From Mesorhizobium_K marinum (lineage in GTDB: Bacteria; Pseudomonadota; Alphaproteobacteria; Rhizobiales; Rhizobiaceae), in the NCBI RefSeq assembly GCF_040813715.1, contig NZ_JBFOCH010000005.1: a DNA stretch of 64,000 nucleotides; one strand, written 5' to 3'. This document shows positions 48,831-58,211 of the stretch, piece by piece. The position numbers and the translations under genes are program-made. Position 1 is the first letter of the stretch, and the number at the start of each line of letters is the position of its first letter. Under the pieces are notes generated by a model. The model searched no databases, was not told the DNA's origin, and worked only from the letters and a program-made list of their open reading frames with translations.

Positions 48831-50606
48831 ATGCTCACATTGCCCCAGATTCTATCGTTTTCCGTCATCGTCCTGATGATGGCGGCGTTCGTGTGGGGCC
48901 GGCTGCGCTATGATCTCATCGCAGCACTCGCGCTGCTCGCCGCGCTCGCCGTCGGCGTGGTTCCGCTCGACGAGGCCTTTTCCGGCTTCAGCAACGACAT
49001 CGTCATCATCGTCGGCAGCGCGCTGCTGGTCAGCGCCGGCGTCGCGCGCAGCGGCATCATGGAGTACGTCCTCAACCGATACCTGCCGGAACTGACGTCC
49101 GTGCGCGCGCAGCTGGCGATCCTGGTGATCGTCGTTGCTGTGCTGTCCGCCTTCGTCAAGAACATCGGCGCGCTGGCGATCATGATCCCGATCGCCTTCA
49201 AGTTCGGCGAGCGCTCCAAGGTCTCGCCGTCGACCTTTCTCATGCCGATGGCGTTCGCCTCGCTGCTCGGCGGGCTGATGACGCAGATCGGGACGTCGCC
49301 CAACGTCGTCGTCTCGAGCCTGCGCCAGGACCTGACTGGCGAGCCCTTCACCATGTTCGACTTCACGCCGGTCGGGCTGGCGCTCACCGCCGCCGGCTGC
49401 ATCTTCCTCATCCTGTTCTACTGGATCCTGCCGCAGCGCACCCGCAAGGATGCCGCACTCAGCGAAGCGCTGGACATCAAGAACTACGTCGCCGAAGCAA
49501 GGGTCGTCGAAGGGTCCACCATCGTCGGCAAGACGGTCGCCGACCTGCTCAAGATCACCGGCGCCGACGTCGCCGTCACGTCGATCATCCGGTCCGACAG
49601 CCTGCGCATCACGCCGCTTCCCGACGCGGTGCTGCATGTCGGCGACACGCTGCTGGTCGAGGGCGACCACGAGTCGCTGGACAGCATGGTGGCGCAGACC
49701 AAGCTCAGCATCAGCGGCGACCGCAAGGTCGCCGAGGGCGGCGGCGTCGAGACCATCGCGACCGAGGCGGTCATCGGCGAGAGCTCCAGCCTCGTCGGCT
49801 GGTCGGCGCAGGACCTGCTCCTCTACGACCGCTTCAACATCAACCTGCTTGCGGTCAGCCGGACCAACGAACGCCTCGACCAGAAGGTGAGCAGCGTCCG
49901 GCTGCGGGTCGGCGACGTCGTCGTTCTGCAGGGCAGCGAACTCAACCTGCCGCAGTTTCTTCGCGACTTCGGCCTGCTGCCGCTTGTCGAGCGCTCGGTG
50001 AGGCTCGGCAGCGTGCGGCGCGGCGTCGTTCCCGTGCTGATCCTGGTCGCCGCCATGGGCGCGACAGCGCTCGGCCTCGTGCCGGTGCAGATCGCCTTCT
50101 TCGCGGCGGCCGTGGCGATGCTTTTGTTCCGGGTCGTCCCGGTCCGCGAGTTCTACGCGTCCATCGACGGGCCGATCCTGGTCATGCTGGCCGCCCTCAT
50201 CCCGGTCAGCGATTCGCTGCGCAGCACCGGCGCGACAGACGTCATCGCGGGCGTGCTGGCCGACCTCGGTGGCGCGCTGCCCGGCTACGGCGCGCTGGCG
50301 CTCATCCTGGTCGCCGCCATGGCGGTGACGCCGTTCCTCAACAACGCCGCCACCGTGCTGGTGATGGCGCCGATCGCCGCCGGCTTCGCCGCGACGCTCG
50401 GCTACCGGCCGGAAGCCTTCCTGATGGCGGTGGCAATCGGCGCCGGCTCCGACTTCCTGACGCCGATCGGCCACCAGAGCAACACGCTGGTCATGGGACC
50501 GGGCGGCTACCGCTTCTCAGACTACCCCAGGCTCGGCCTGCCGCTGTCCGTCCTCGTCGTCGTCGTCGCGGTTCCCGCGCTCCTGCTGGTGTGGCCGCTG
50601 ACCTGA
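48831..50606 (+). CDS. SLC13/DASS-family anion permease with two TrkA-C domains
   Basis: 591 residues. Two transmembrane halves (about 1-205 and 395-590) flank two RCK_C/TrkA-C domains (about 215-385). Signature GTSPNVVVSS in half one and AIGAGSDFLTPIGHQSNTLVMGPGGY in half two match SLC13-type transporters of sulfate or dicarboxylate. ATG 48831 is preferred to an earlier GTG. Confidence 0.88.
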   Translation: MLTLPQILSFSVIVLMMAAFVWGRLRYDLIAALALLAALAVGVVPLDEAFSGFSNDIVIIVGSALLVSAGVARSGIMEYVLNRYLPELTSVRAQLAILVIVVAVLSAFVKNIGALAIMIPIAFKFGERSKVSPSTFLMPMAFASLLGGLMTQIGTSPNVVVSSLRQDLTGEPFTMFDFTPVGLALTAAGCIFLILFYWILPQRTRKDAALSEALDIKNYVAEARVVEGSTIVGKTVADLLKITGADVAVTSIIRSDSLRITPLPDAVLHVGDTLLVEGDHESLDSMVAQTKLSISGDRKVAEGGGVETIATEAVIGESSSLVGWSAQDLLLYDRFNINLLAVSRTNERLDQKVSSVRLRVGDVVVLQGSELNLPQFLRDFGLLPLVERSVRLGSVRRGVVPVLILVAAMGATALGLVPVQIAFFAAAVAMLLFRVVPVREFYASIDGPILVMLAALIPVSDSLRSTGATDVIAGVLADLGGALPGYGALALILVAAMAVTPFLNNAATVLVMAPIAAGFAATLGYRPEAFLMAVAIGAGSDFLTPIGHQSNTLVMGPGGYRFSDYPRLGLPLSVLVVVVAVPALLLVWPLT

Positions 50607-50610
50607 CCGG

Positions 50611-51306
50611 TCAGACGTGCACGTCGCCTTCCGAGATGTCGGTGTCGGTGCGTCCGAACGCGAAGGCGGAAACCAGCAGCGCGAGGTAGAACGTCGCGGT
50701 CATCGCCACCACCAGCCATCCCGGCAGCGGACCCAGCGTCGCGTTCTTCACGCTTTCGGCCGCCGAGTGCACGAGGCCGCCGCCGGCGGTCGCTTGCTGC
50801 AGGCTCGGCGTCGAGATCTTCAGCACCCAGGCGATGACCAGGATCGTGAACATGTGGATGTAGTTGCGGCGTAGCCTGCGGGCGAAGGCGGTGCCGTGCG
50901 AGACGTGGAACCGCGGCGTGCGCAGGCTTTCGCCCACGATGGCCAGCCAGTTCGCCGCATGGTCCTCCTGCGGCGAGAATATCTGCGCGAAATAGTGCCG
51001 CTCGAACTGCCGGACGCGGGCCCGGTAGACGTCGAAGAAGCGATAGCGCCGCGCCTCGATCCACAGCAGCAAAAGCACCAGCAGCATCGCGAAGATCAGC
51101 ACGCCGTGATGCGCGCTCGACGTCGAGAGCGACACAGACAGCATCGCCGCGACGACCGTGATCGCCCAGTTCGTGGTGCGGTCGATGCGGTCGCGCCACC
51201 CGGCCATGCGGGCGATCTCGGCACGGTGGAAATGCGAAACGGTGGTGACGAACTCGTTGGCCGAAAGCGGCCCCTGGCGCATCTGGCGTGGCAGTTCGTT
51301 GTCCAT
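50611..51306 (-). CDS. DUF2270-family membrane protein
   Basis: 231 residues with about four membrane segments. LSANEFVTTVSHFHRAEIARMAGWRDRIDRTTNWAI and RYRFFDVYRARVRQFERHYFAQIF are characteristic of DUF2270. Function unknown. Convergent with the SLC13 gene, 4 bases apart. Confidence 0.82.
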   Translation of the reverse strand: MDNELPRQMRQGPLSANEFVTTVSHFHRAEIARMAGWRDRIDRTTNWAITVVAAMLSVSLSTSSAHHGVLIFAMLLVLLLLWIEARRYRFFDVYRARVRQFERHYFAQIFSPQEDHAANWLAIVGESLRTPRFHVSHGTAFARRLRRNYIHMFTILVIAWVLKISTPSLQQATAGGGLVHSAAESVKNATLGPLPGWLVVAMTATFYLALLVSAFAFGRTDTDISEGDVHV

Positions 51307-51405
51307 GGCCTGTCGCCGGCCCGCCCGGCGGGCCGTCCTCCCGCCCTGCATCTAGGCCCAATTCGCTGCGGGATGAAAGCGGTCTTGTCTCGTCAGCCCG
51401 CGGCG

Positions 51406-51549
51406 CTAGCGCTTTTCGTTGCCCCCGCGCCGGCGCGGCAGGCGCCAGAACGGGCGCTCGCGCCTTTGCCGCTCGGGGCGTTCCGGCACGGGGTGGATCC
51501 CCCAGTATTTGCGCATGATTTCGTCGAACAGGAAATTGACGGGGTGCAT
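51406..51549 (-). CDS. 47-residue basic protein, function unknown
   Basis: Starts MHPVNFLFDEIMRKYWGIHP and has a strongly basic tail (RQRRERPFWRLPRRRGG). The ATG is 16 bases from a perfect palindromic operator at 51565-51578, so it is positioned as a target of the divergent LacI regulator. Ribosome site is weak (GAGAG). Could bind nucleic acid or a ribosome surface, but no family recognised. Confidence 0.5.
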   Translation of the reverse strand: MHPVNFLFDEIMRKYWGIHPVPERPERQRRERPFWRLPRRRGGNEKR

Positions 51550-51564
51550 CGCGGCTCTCGCATC

Positions 51565-51578
51565 TTGAATCGATTCAA
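51565..51578. promoter_or_regulatory. Perfect LacI-type operator 1
   Basis: ttgaatcgattcaa, a 14-base perfect palindrome with a central CG, the usual LacI/GalR operator design. Confidence 0.75.
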
Positions 51579-51611
51579 TTTTAGCGCTGAAAAAGACCGC
51601 GTCAAGCAAAT

Positions 51612-51625
51612 TTGAACCGATCCAA
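51612..51625. promoter_or_regulatory. LacI-type operator 2
   Basis: ttgaaccgatccaa, identical to operator 1 except for two positions; centre 47 bases away and 36 bases before the LacI start. Confidence 0.65.
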
Positions 51626-51660
51626 TCACAGTGCTATGGTCCGGTCGGGCAAGGCTGACG

Positions 51661-52740
51661 GTGGTTCAGGTGGGATCGAAGACCAAACCGGTAAGGCTGG
51701 CGGATGTCGCCAGGGCGGCGGGCGTTTCGCACGGCACCGCCTCGAACGTGTTCTCCCGGCCGGAGGTCGTCCGCGACGAGGTGCGCGAACGCGTCATGGC
51801 CGCGGCCGAAACGCTTGGCTACGCCGGGCCGGACCCGAGAGGCCGCATGCTGCGCGCCGGCAAGGTCAATGCGATCGGCGTCGCCACCGCCGAGCCCCTC
51901 TCCTATTTCTTCGACGACCCGTTCGCGCGCGCGGTCATGTCGGGCGTCAGCGAGGCCTGCGACAGAACCGGCGCCGGCATCTCGCTGGTCTCGGCCGCCA
52001 ATGGCGAACAGCTGGCCTGGAACGTGCGGAGCGCGCTGGTGGACGGCTTCGTCGTGTTCTGCCTGGAAGACGGATCGCGCCTGGTCGACCTGGCCCGCGA
52101 GCGCGGCCTTCCCTTCGTCGCGCTCAGTTTCGGCCAGGACGACCCGACGATCGCCGCGCTCGGCGTCGACGACGTCGCCGGCGCGCGCCTCGCCGCCCGC
52201 CACCTCACCGGCCTCGGCCACCGGCGCATCGCCATCCTGTCGCTCGAGTTCGACACCGCCGGACACGGCCCCGCAACCCGCGAGAAGGCGCGAACGGCCG
52301 CCTACTCGGCCACCCGGGACCGTATCGCGGGCTATTTCGAGGCAATCTTGGAGGCCGGCATCGATCCGGCGTCGGTGCCCATCTACGAGACGCTCAACGA
52401 CGAGGCGACCACGCAGGCAGGCCTCGACCATTTCTTCTCGGTGGCCAATCCGCCGAGCGCCGTCCTCTGCATGTCCGACAGGATGGCGCTGGTCGCGCTG
52501 GACTGGCTCGCCCGGCGCGGCCTTTCGGTGCCGGGCGACGTCTCGGTCGTCGGTTTCGACGGCGTCGCCGAAGGCGCCGTGGCGCAGCCGCCGCTCACCA
52601 CGGTTGCCCAGCCAATGGCGGCAATGGGCCGCCGGGCTGTGGAGATGATCCTGTCCTTCGACGGCCGGATCCGCCGCGAGACAATGGACATCGAACTGGT
52701 CGTCCGGGCCTCGACGGCTCCGCCGCGCGCCGGCGTCTAG
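51661..52740 (+). CDS. LacI-family transcriptional regulator
   Basis: 359 residues from GTG 51661 (AAGG 6 bases upstream); GTG 51631 is a longer option. Helix-turn-helix VRLADVARAAGVSHGTASNVFSRPEVV, then a periplasmic-binding-protein-like sensor (GVATAEPLSYFFDDPFARAVMSGV ... VVGFDGVAEGAVAQPPLTTVAQP). No transport or sugar genes adjoin it; the two operators suggest it controls itself and the 47-aa ORF. Its stop overlaps that of the convergent VOC gene. Confidence 0.9.
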   Translation: MVQVGSKTKPVRLADVARAAGVSHGTASNVFSRPEVVRDEVRERVMAAAETLGYAGPDPRGRMLRAGKVNAIGVATAEPLSYFFDDPFARAVMSGVSEACDRTGAGISLVSAANGEQLAWNVRSALVDGFVVFCLEDGSRLVDLARERGLPFVALSFGQDDPTIAALGVDDVAGARLAARHLTGLGHRRIAILSLEFDTAGHGPATREKARTAAYSATRDRIAGYFEAILEAGIDPASVPIYETLNDEATTQAGLDHFFSVANPPSAVLCMSDRMALVALDWLARRGLSVPGDVSVVGFDGVAEGAVAQPPLTTVAQPMAAMGRRAVEMILSFDGRIRRETMDIELVVRASTAPPRAGV

Positions 52741-53234
52741 GCGGCCTTTGCGCCTTCGTAGGCCCGCCTCAGCGGCTCGACCTCGAGCTTGACCATCTTC
52801 ATCATCGCATCGGCCACGCGCTTGGCGCGTGCCGGATCCTTGTCCTTCATCATCTCCATGAACTCGATCGGGACGATCTGCCAGGACACCCCGTAGCGGT
52901 CCTTCAGCCAGCCGCAGGCCTCATAGGTCCCGCCCTCGCCGAGCGCGTCCCAGAGCCGGTCGACCTCGGCCTGGTCGGTGCAGTTGATGACGAAGGACAC
53001 CGAATGGTTGAACGTGTCCATCGGGCCGGCTTCCATGGCGTTGAACTTGACGCCGCCGAGCGTGAACTCGATGACCTTGACCGGGCCGGACGGGCCATTC
53101 TCGGCATCGGGCGACAGCCTCCAGACATTGTCCAGGCTCGAATTCGCGACAAGCGACACATAGAGGCGAACCGCCTCCTCGGCGTCCTTGCCGTACCACA
53201 GGAAGGGAACGACTTTCGAAAGCGTGACGGTCAT
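52737..53234 (-). CDS. PhnB-like VOC protein (3-demethylubiquinone methyltransferase-like fold)
   Basis: 165 residues. VVPFLWYGKDAEEAVRLYVSLV, GGVKFNAMEAGP, SFVINCTDQAEVDRLWDALGEGG and CGWLKDRYGVSWQIVP define the PhnB/glyoxalase_6 group. Catalytic role unassigned. Ends on codon cta sharing two bases with the LacI stop. Confidence 0.88.
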   Translation of the reverse strand: MTVTLSKVVPFLWYGKDAEEAVRLYVSLVANSSLDNVWRLSPDAENGPSGPVKVIEFTLGGVKFNAMEAGPMDTFNHSVSFVINCTDQAEVDRLWDALGEGGTYEACGWLKDRYGVSWQIVPIEFMEMMKDKDPARAKRVADAMMKMVKLEVEPLRRAYEGAKAA

Positions 53235-53259
53235 GGCTTTGTCCTCCTTGTTTGCGTGT

Positions 53260-53688
53260 TCAGGCGGCGGCGGTCTGGCCGCCGGCGGTGGCAGCCTCGA
53301 CATCCATCCAGACGATCTCCCAGATATGCCCGTCCGGGTCCTCGAAGCTGCGGCCGTACATGAAGCCGTAGTCCTGGGTCGGCGTCGGATCGAGTACGCC
53401 TCCGGCAGCCTTGGCCTTGCCGACCAGCGCATCGACGGCGTCGCGGCTGTCGGCGGACAGCGCGATCAGCACCTCGCTGCTGGTCCTCGCGTCGACGATC
53501 GTCTTGGACGTGAACTGCGCATATTTCTCGTGCGTCAGCAGCATCACGAAGATGGTCTCGGAAATGACCATGCAGGATGCAGTGTCGTCGCTGAACTGGG
53601 GGTTCTTCTCGGCCCCGACGGACTCGTAGAACGCCGTCGAGCGCGCCAGGTCGGCGACCGGCAGGTTCACGAAGATCATTTTCGGCAT
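53260..53688 (-). CDS. VOC-family protein
   Basis: 142 residues. MIFVNLPVADLARSTAFYESVGAEKNPQFSDD and YGRSFEDPDGHIWEIVWMD. 25 bases from the PhnB-like gene and probably co-transcribed. Substrate unknown. Confidence 0.88.
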   Translation of the reverse strand: MPKMIFVNLPVADLARSTAFYESVGAEKNPQFSDDTASCMVISETIFVMLLTHEKYAQFTSKTIVDARTSSEVLIALSADSRDAVDALVGKAKAAGGVLDPTPTQDYGFMYGRSFEDPDGHIWEIVWMDVEAATAGGQTAAA

Positions 53689-53871
53689 GACGTTTCTCCA
53701 TTGCGTTCGCCCATAGGACGAACTGGGGCGCGCGAAATCGACATCAACCCCAAACTTTTTTGACAGCGCACGTCAGGAGGCCAGCGGGCGTGGCCGACCC
53801 GCTTGAAACGGAGGGCGCCCTTCACCATGTTTCCCGGGCAGGCGCGAATTGCCTGCGCCTTGGAGCGACGT

Positions 53872-54342
53872 GTGAACACTGGAATCCTGAACGGCGAGAT
53901 CATCGCCACCCGCCTCGACGACGTGCGCGCCTATGACGGCGTGCGCACGAGGCGCATCATGGCCTTTCTGCTGGACTACCTGATCGTCGCCATTCTGCTC
54001 ATTCCGTTCGCCATCCTCGTCGCGGTTCTTGGCCTGCTGACCTTCGGCCTCGGCTGGGCGCTGTTCGGCATCCTGGGGCCGGCCGTCGCGCTGATCTACA
54101 TCTGGAACACGCTCGGCGGACCCAACCAGGCCACCGTCGGCATGCGCATGGCCGGCATCCGGCTCGACCGTCTCGACGGCCGCCCCGTCGACGGCATGCT
54201 CGCCGTCGTGCATTCGGTGCTGTTCTGGGCCGCCAATGTCGTGCTGACGCCGCTCATCCTGCTCGTCTCGCTCTTCGCCGACCGCAAGCGCACGCTGCAC
54301 GACCTACTGCTGGGAACAGCCGTCACGCGCGCCGATCGTTAG
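53872..54342 (+). CDS. RDD-family membrane protein
   Basis: 156 residues from GTG 53872, which follows GGAG; earlier in-frame ATGs lack a ribosome site. RRIMAFLLDYLIVAILLIPF is the RDD opening, with two to three further segments and TVGMRMAGIRL. Function not established. Confidence 0.83.
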   Translation: MNTGILNGEIIATRLDDVRAYDGVRTRRIMAFLLDYLIVAILLIPFAILVAVLGLLTFGLGWALFGILGPAVALIYIWNTLGGPNQATVGMRMAGIRLDRLDGRPVDGMLAVVHSVLFWAANVVLTPLILLVSLFADRKRTLHDLLLGTAVTRADR

Positions 54343-54480
54343 CCACGCGTCCTGTCTCATGCTTGACCGCCGCGGCGGGGCTGGCGCATCATCGCCTGCA
54401 CAATCCAGTTGAATTTTCTGCCACGCGCTTCAAGGTAGAGAGATTCGCAGGGAGCAGCTTCAGGACCCTTCAGCCACGCG

Positions 54481-55233
54481 ATGACGCAGCACCCGACACA
54501 GTCGCCGCAGTTCTTTCTTACCGCGCCGTCGCCTTGTCCCTATCTTGACGGCCAGTTCGAACGGAAGGTCTTCACCCATCTTGTCGGCGACAAGGCGCCG
54601 GAGATGAATGACCTGCTGACGCAGGGCGGCTTTCGCCGTTCCCAGAACATCGCCTACCGCCCGGCCTGCGAGAGCTGCCGCGCCTGCATCTCGGTCCGCA
54701 TCCTCGCCGACGAGTTCAGGCCGACGCGCAACATGCGCCGCGTCGCCCAGCGCAATTCGGACCTGATCGGCGAGATGCACGACGCCCAGCCGTCGACCGA
54801 GCAATACTCGCTGTTCCGCACCTATCTCGACGCTCGCCACCGCAAGGGCGGCATGTCGGACATGACCGTGCTCGACTACGCGATGATGGTCGAGGACACC
54901 CATGTCGACACCAAGGTGATCGAGTACCGCAAGCGCGGCCCCGACACTTTTGTCACCGGCCGCGGCGTCGGCGAACTCATCGCCGTCGCCCTCACCGACC
55001 GCATGGCCGACGGCCTGTCGATGGTCTACTCCTATTTCAATCCGGAGTTCGAGGATCGCTCGCTGGGCACTTTCATGATCCTCGACCACATCGAGCGGGC
55101 GCGCGCGGCCGGGCTTCCGCATGTCTATCTCGGCTACTGGGTGAACGGCTCGCGCAAGATGGACTACAAGGTCCGCTTCCTCCCGCAGGAGCATCTCGGT
55201 CCCAAGGGCTGGGACCGCTACGAGCCGGCCTAG
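54481..55233 (+). CDS. bpt: Aspartate/glutamate leucyltransferase (Bpt/ATE)
   Basis: 250 residues. PCPYLDGQFERKVFTHLVG and NIAYRPACESCRACISVRI hold conserved Cys; the C-terminal GNAT-like half contains VYSYFNPEFEDRSLGTFMILDHIERAR and YLGYWVNGSRKMDYK. Adds Leu to acidic N-termini for ClpS/ClpAP degradation. Confidence 0.95.
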   Translation: MTQHPTQSPQFFLTAPSPCPYLDGQFERKVFTHLVGDKAPEMNDLLTQGGFRRSQNIAYRPACESCRACISVRILADEFRPTRNMRRVAQRNSDLIGEMHDAQPSTEQYSLFRTYLDARHRKGGMSDMTVLDYAMMVEDTHVDTKVIEYRKRGPDTFVTGRGVGELIAVALTDRMADGLSMVYSYFNPEFEDRSLGTFMILDHIERARAAGLPHVYLGYWVNGSRKMDYKVRFLPQEHLGPKGWDRYEPA

Positions 55234-55365
55234 CCTCGCTGGCCGCACGCCGGCCTCCCCGTGGAGCAAGCCTCGACGACGATTTCCAACTAGGCCTGTG
55301 CATTCGTGCGCCCCTTCGCCGGACAGGGGCTTCCAGCCGCATCTGCCCGGAGCAGCCCCCATCTC

Positions 55366-56265
55366 ATGCCAGCGCTTTCGACCGACCACCGCAAGGGGCT
55401 TCTCATCACGGGTATCGGCGGCCTCGCGCTGACGATCGACATCCCGCTCCTCAAGCTCGCCGACGGCGAGGCTTGGTCGGTCCTGCTGCTGCGCACCGGC
55501 GTCACCCTGCTCGCCGCGCTGGTGATCTGGGCGGTCTGGCGCCTTGTCACGCCGAACGCGCCGAAGCTGGTGCCCGGCCGCAAGGGGCTGATGGTCGCCG
55601 GGCTCTACGGGCTGGGGTCGATCTTCTTCGTCTCGGCCGTCTACAACACGACGACGGCTAACCTTGTCTTCATCCTTGCCTTCAACTCGATGTTCGCAGC
55701 GCTGCTTTCCTGGATCTTCCTCGGCGAGCGACCGCGCGCGGGAACGCTGCTCGCCATGGCCGTCATGGTCATGGGTATCCTGATCATCGTCTGGGATTCG
55801 GTCGGCGCCGGAAACCTACTGGGCGACCTGCTGGCGGCCGCGTCGGCACTCACCATCGCCTCTGCCATCACCATTTCGCGGGCCAGCGGCGAGGACATGG
55901 GATTCGCCGCGCTGGTCGGCGTGGTCCTGCCGCTCGGGGTCGCCGCCGTCATGGTCGGCAGCGTCGGCTTCCACGTCGAGCAGCCCTGGTGGATCGTTCT
56001 CAACGGCGCGATCATCATGCCGCTCTCGTTCTTCTGCCTTGCCACCGGTCCGCGCTACATCACCGGGCCGGAAGTCGCGATGTTCTACCTCCTGGAAACG
56101 GTGCTCGCGCCGGTCTGGATGTGGCTGATCTTCCTGGAGAAGCCGTCCGGCAACGCCTTGGTCGGCGGCGTCATCCTCGTCGTCGCGCTCGTCGCGCATT
56201 CGGTATGGCAGCTTATGGAAGGCAGGCGGCGGCGCGCTGCGGCGGCGATCAGCCAACCCGCCTGA
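55366..56265 (+). CDS. EamA/DMT-family transporter
   Basis: 299 residues with ten membrane segments in two EamA repeats (about 10-140 and 150-285). ATG 55366 is chosen; a longer start at 55306 is possible. Substrate unknown. Ends seven bases from a convergent CAP-domain gene. Confidence 0.85.
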   Translation: MPALSTDHRKGLLITGIGGLALTIDIPLLKLADGEAWSVLLLRTGVTLLAALVIWAVWRLVTPNAPKLVPGRKGLMVAGLYGLGSIFFVSAVYNTTTANLVFILAFNSMFAALLSWIFLGERPRAGTLLAMAVMVMGILIIVWDSVGAGNLLGDLLAAASALTIASAITISRASGEDMGFAALVGVVLPLGVAAVMVGSVGFHVEQPWWIVLNGAIIMPLSFFCLATGPRYITGPEVAMFYLLETVLAPVWMWLIFLEKPSGNALVGGVILVVALVAHSVWQLMEGRRRRAAAAISQPA

Positions 56266-56272
56266 GGGGGCC

Positions 56273-56761
56273 TCAGCGACCGAGGACCAGCGCCCAGTAC
56301 TTCCGCCCCTGCGCGTCCTGCGCCGAGGCAAGGCCGTAGTGCGAGAAGCGCGGATCGAGCATGTTGCGCCGATGGCCTGCCGAGTTCATCCACATCGAGA
56401 ACAGCTTTTCGGTGCTCATCCTGCCGAAGGCGACATTCTCGGCGGCGGCGCCCTCGATGCCGTTCTCGCGCATGCGCGTCCTGAAATCCTTGCCCCAGCC
56501 CGTGCGGTGCGTCATCGAGGCAGCACTCGCCATGTATCCGGCCTGCTGGGCAGCGGCGCGCTCCAGCCGCGCGTCCGGCTGCAGGGGCCCAAGCCCGTGC
56601 TCCGAGCGGATCGCCGCGAGAGACGTCGCGCCGGACGACGACGCGCCGACGCCGGGACCGGCTCCGCCGCCGCCCATGGATTGGCAGCCCGCCAGGGCGA
56701 GCAGGCACATCAGGGCAAGGGCGCCGGCCGTCCGGCGCCGGTATGGCGCAGTGTCTGTCAT
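56273..56761 (-). CDS. CAP/SCP-domain lipoprotein
   Basis: 162 residues. Lipobox LALAGC gives a lipidated Cys after about 25 residues, followed by a Gly-rich linker and a CAP domain (HGLGPLQPDARLERAAAQQAGYMAS ... SMTHRTGWGKDFRTRM ... SAGHRRNMLDPRFSHYGLA). Probably held in the envelope. Confidence 0.87.
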   Translation of the reverse strand: MTDTAPYRRRTAGALALMCLLALAGCQSMGGGGAGPGVGASSSGATSLAAIRSEHGLGPLQPDARLERAAAQQAGYMASAASMTHRTGWGKDFRTRMRENGIEGAAAENVAFGRMSTEKLFSMWMNSAGHRRNMLDPRFSHYGLASAQDAQGRKYWALVLGR

Positions 56762-56792
56762 GGTTTCCTGAACCGTCTCCGCGCCGCCACTT

Positions 56793-58046
56793 TCAACCGG
56801 AATGTGGCATTTGCCGGGCGCGCTTGGGCGCCGGCTCGGCCGCGACAGCCGATCGCGGCTCGGCGGCGGCTATGTCCGCCTCGTCCGGTGCGGCGGCCGG
56901 ACTGGCCGAGGTATCGACCTCGTGCAGCCATTCGCGCCAGATCGACACCAGGATCGCCATCAGCACCGGGCCGATGAAGAGGCCGAGCAGGCCCATCGTC
57001 TTCACGCCGCCGATCAGGCCGAAGAAGGTCGGCAGGAAGGGCAGCTTGATCGGCCCTCCCACGAGTCTCGGCCGCAGCGTCTTGTCGACGATGAAGAGCT
57101 CGATCGAACCCCACAGGAACAGCGCCACGCCCGCGACCGGCGACCCGGACGCCACGAGGTAGATCGACACCAGCGTGAACGAAAGCGGCGCGCCGCCCGG
57201 AATGAGCGCCATCAGCCCGGTCAGCGCGCCAAGCGTCACCGGCGACGGAACGCCGGCGATCCAGTAGGCGATGCCGAGCACCACGCCCTCGCCGATGGCG
57301 ATCAGCGTCATGCCCGTCACGGTGGAGCTTATGGTCGCTGGCACGACGCGCGAAATCCGCTCCCAGCGCATCGGCAGGATGCGCTCGCCGAGGCGATCGA
57401 GCTGCGCGGCGAACGTCTCGCCGTCGCGATAGGTGAAGAACAGGGCGATCAGCATGAAAAGCAGCGTCAGGAGCAGGCCGAACGCGCTGCCGCCGGCCGC
57501 CACCACGCCGCGATAGATGCTGCCGATGTTGGCGCCGCTGAACAGCTGGATGACCTCGCCGATCCCGCCGGGATGCGCGAGATGGGTCGTCCACTGCAGG
57601 TCGAGCCATTCGCCGACAATGGGCAGGTCGGCGATCCACAGCGGCGTCGGCGCGCCGTCGCGGTTGGTTTCCAGCGCCCAGCCCACCCATTCCCGGACTT
57701 CGGTGATCGCATAACTGCTGGCCAGCATGATCGGCACGATCAGGAACGCAAGGATGAAGAGCAGCGCGATGCTCGCCGCGACGGTGCGGCTGCCGCCGAC
57801 GGCGTCGAGCAGCCTGCGGTAGAGCGGCCAGCTCGCGAAGGCGATCACCAGCGCCGCCAGCACCGGAACGATGAAGCCGTGGAAGAAATACACGCCCGCC
57901 GCGATCACCAGCAGCAGCAGCCAGCGCGCCGCCGAGAGCGGGGCGATTACCGCCGTGCGCGGCGCCGACGCGCCGAACAGCGGGCGTTCTCGTTCGACGG
58001 CTCGTATCTTCGGTTCGTTCAAGTGCTTTGTTCCCAGCGCCGCCAC
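56793..58046 (-). CDS. AI-2E-family transporter
   Basis: 417 residues with about eight membrane segments, including LLLLVIAAGVYFFHGFIVPVLAALVIAF and FGLIGGVKTMGLLGLFIGPVLMAILVSI, the AI-2E/PerM pattern. Basic tail EPAPKRARQM. Real substrate of this family member is unknown (some act as Na/H antiporters). Confidence 0.88.
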   Translation of the reverse strand: MAALGTKHLNEPKIRAVERERPLFGASAPRTAVIAPLSAARWLLLLVIAAGVYFFHGFIVPVLAALVIAFASWPLYRRLLDAVGGSRTVAASIALLFILAFLIVPIMLASSYAITEVREWVGWALETNRDGAPTPLWIADLPIVGEWLDLQWTTHLAHPGGIGEVIQLFSGANIGSIYRGVVAAGGSAFGLLLTLLFMLIALFFTYRDGETFAAQLDRLGERILPMRWERISRVVPATISSTVTGMTLIAIGEGVVLGIAYWIAGVPSPVTLGALTGLMALIPGGAPLSFTLVSIYLVASGSPVAGVALFLWGSIELFIVDKTLRPRLVGGPIKLPFLPTFFGLIGGVKTMGLLGLFIGPVLMAILVSIWREWLHEVDTSASPAAAPDEADIAAAEPRSAVAAEPAPKRARQMPHSG

Positions 58047-58211
58047 CCATAGTGCATATTCTTCGCGACACGCAAATGGCGGTTTTCGCCCGAGCGCGGT
58101 CCGCGCGGCTGCATTTCCGGGTTACGCAACGGCAGGAAAGGCCGGTTCGGCGCGCTTGATCTCGGGGTATGCTAGTCTCGGCGGCGGGCGCCGGCTCGAA
58201 AGGATCGATCG

